From positions 1 to 6,943 of the forward strand of contig JAOAHK010000136.1 of NCBI GenBank assembly GCA_026415275.1: a stretch of 6,943 nucleotides of DNA. The letters are read 5' to 3'. Within the stretch, counting starts at the first letter, position 1. Every line of letters starts with the position of its first letter. The notes under the pieces are model-generated. The model was not told the DNA's origin, ran no database searches, and saw only the letters and a list, made by a program, of their open reading frames with translations. The stretch comes from Anaerolineales bacterium. GTDB lineage: Bacteria; Chloroflexota; Anaerolineae; Anaerolineales; UBA4823. Positions 6,751 to 6,943 of this stretch are shown piece after piece. The position numbers and the translations under genes were made by a program.

Positions 6751-6943
6751 AATCACCTCCTTGTCCCTGATGATACAACTTGTACGTCCTCTCGGCCTCT
6801 TCTCGCATCCTCTCCCGCAGCCAGTCAGGGGCAAGCACCTCCACGTCGGCTCCCCAACCGCGGATCCAGGGCAGCATTTCGGTCGGTTCGGCGATCTGCG
6901 CCCGCCAGAGCAGGCTTCCGTCCTCTAAGACGGAAACCTGCTC
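6743..6943 (-). CDS. WYL-type transcriptional regulator, C-terminal end (5' part beyond the window)
   Basis: The frame is open from the right edge to a TAG at 6745-6743 and gives the last 66 residues. The pattern W-R-A-Q-I, then EMLPWIRGWGADVEVLAPDW (residues 23-42), LRERMREEAER and a final tyrosine-containing tail matches the end (WCX region) of helix-turn-helix/WYL regulators. Such proteins often sit beside CRISPR-Cas operons, where they are thought to sense a ligand and control cas expression. The DNA-binding and WYL domains lie outside the window. The stop overlaps the cas8 start by 8 bases, so regulator and cas genes are surely co-transcribed, and self-regulation of the operon is likely. 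GC is about 64% over 6781-6943, well above cas8 next door. Confidence 0.82.
   Translation of the reverse strand, partial: EQVSVLEDGSLLWRAQIAEPTEMLPWIRGWGADVEVLAPDWLRERMREEAERTYKLYHQGQGGDYD
6752..6762 (-). promoter_or_regulatory. Extended Shine-Dalgarno site of cas8, inside the regulator gene
   Basis: AAGGAGGTGAT is close to the complete complement of the 16S rRNA 3' tail. AGGAGG ends 5 bases before the cas8 ATG. It decides the cas8 start at 6750 and lies within the last codons of the WYL gene, encoding its terminal Gln-Gly-Gly-Asp residues. Confidence 0.85.

Noticed and set aside
6751..6834. Longer cas8 start at 6834
   Set aside because: The added 28 residues lie in the regulator's coding region in another phase; the extended ribosome site fixes the start at 6750.
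1..6943. CRISPR array or other direct-repeat array
   Set aside because: No regularly spaced repeats were seen by eye anywhere on either strand; the array must be outside the window.

Overview
The window holds most of the interference and crRNA-processing part of a type I-B CRISPR-Cas locus, of the Tneap-like or 'Cst' flavour, read entirely on the minus strand (right to left). In reading order it contains: the 3' end of a WYL-type transcriptional regulator (right edge), cas8b1/cst1, cas7/cst2/devR, cas5, cas3 with an N-terminal HD nuclease fused to the helicase, a 237-base gap, and cas6, whose 3' end is cut off at the left edge. No CRISPR array and no adaptation genes (cas1, cas2, cas4) are in the window; they may lie beyond the left edge, downstream of cas6.

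The genes from the regulator to cas3 are packed like one operon. The regulator overlaps cas8 by 8 bases, cas8 and cas7 are 28 bases apart, cas7 and cas5 are 9 apart, and cas5 overlaps cas3. Strong Shine-Dalgarno (SD) sites precede cas8, cas7 and cas5. A further consensus site, AGGAGG, lies inside cas8, 9 bases before an in-frame ATG. It very probably starts the Cas11-type small subunit, about 120 residues, made from the 3' part of the large-subunit gene. Together the genes would supply all parts of a Cascade: Cas8 (large subunit, PAM recognition), Cas11 (small subunit), Cas7 (backbone), Cas5 (5' handle) and Cas6 (crRNA maturation), plus the Cas3 effector nuclease-helicase.

Two features suggest the locus was assembled from parts. 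First, hand counts show a clear GC step: cas6 is about 58% and the visible part of the regulator about 64%, while sampled lines of cas8 average only about 41-45% and lines of cas3 to cas7 mostly 43-58%. Second, the gap between cas3 and cas6 contains what looks like the decayed C-terminal end of a REP-associated (IS200-like) tyrosine transposase.

The host cannot be named from this. SD-led bacterial genes, moderate GC, a Cst-type I-B system and a WYL regulator fit a bacterium, perhaps a thermophilic or anaerobic lineage such as Chloroflexota or Firmicutes, but this is only a guess. Nearly all open frames on the plus strand are antisense shadows of these genes.
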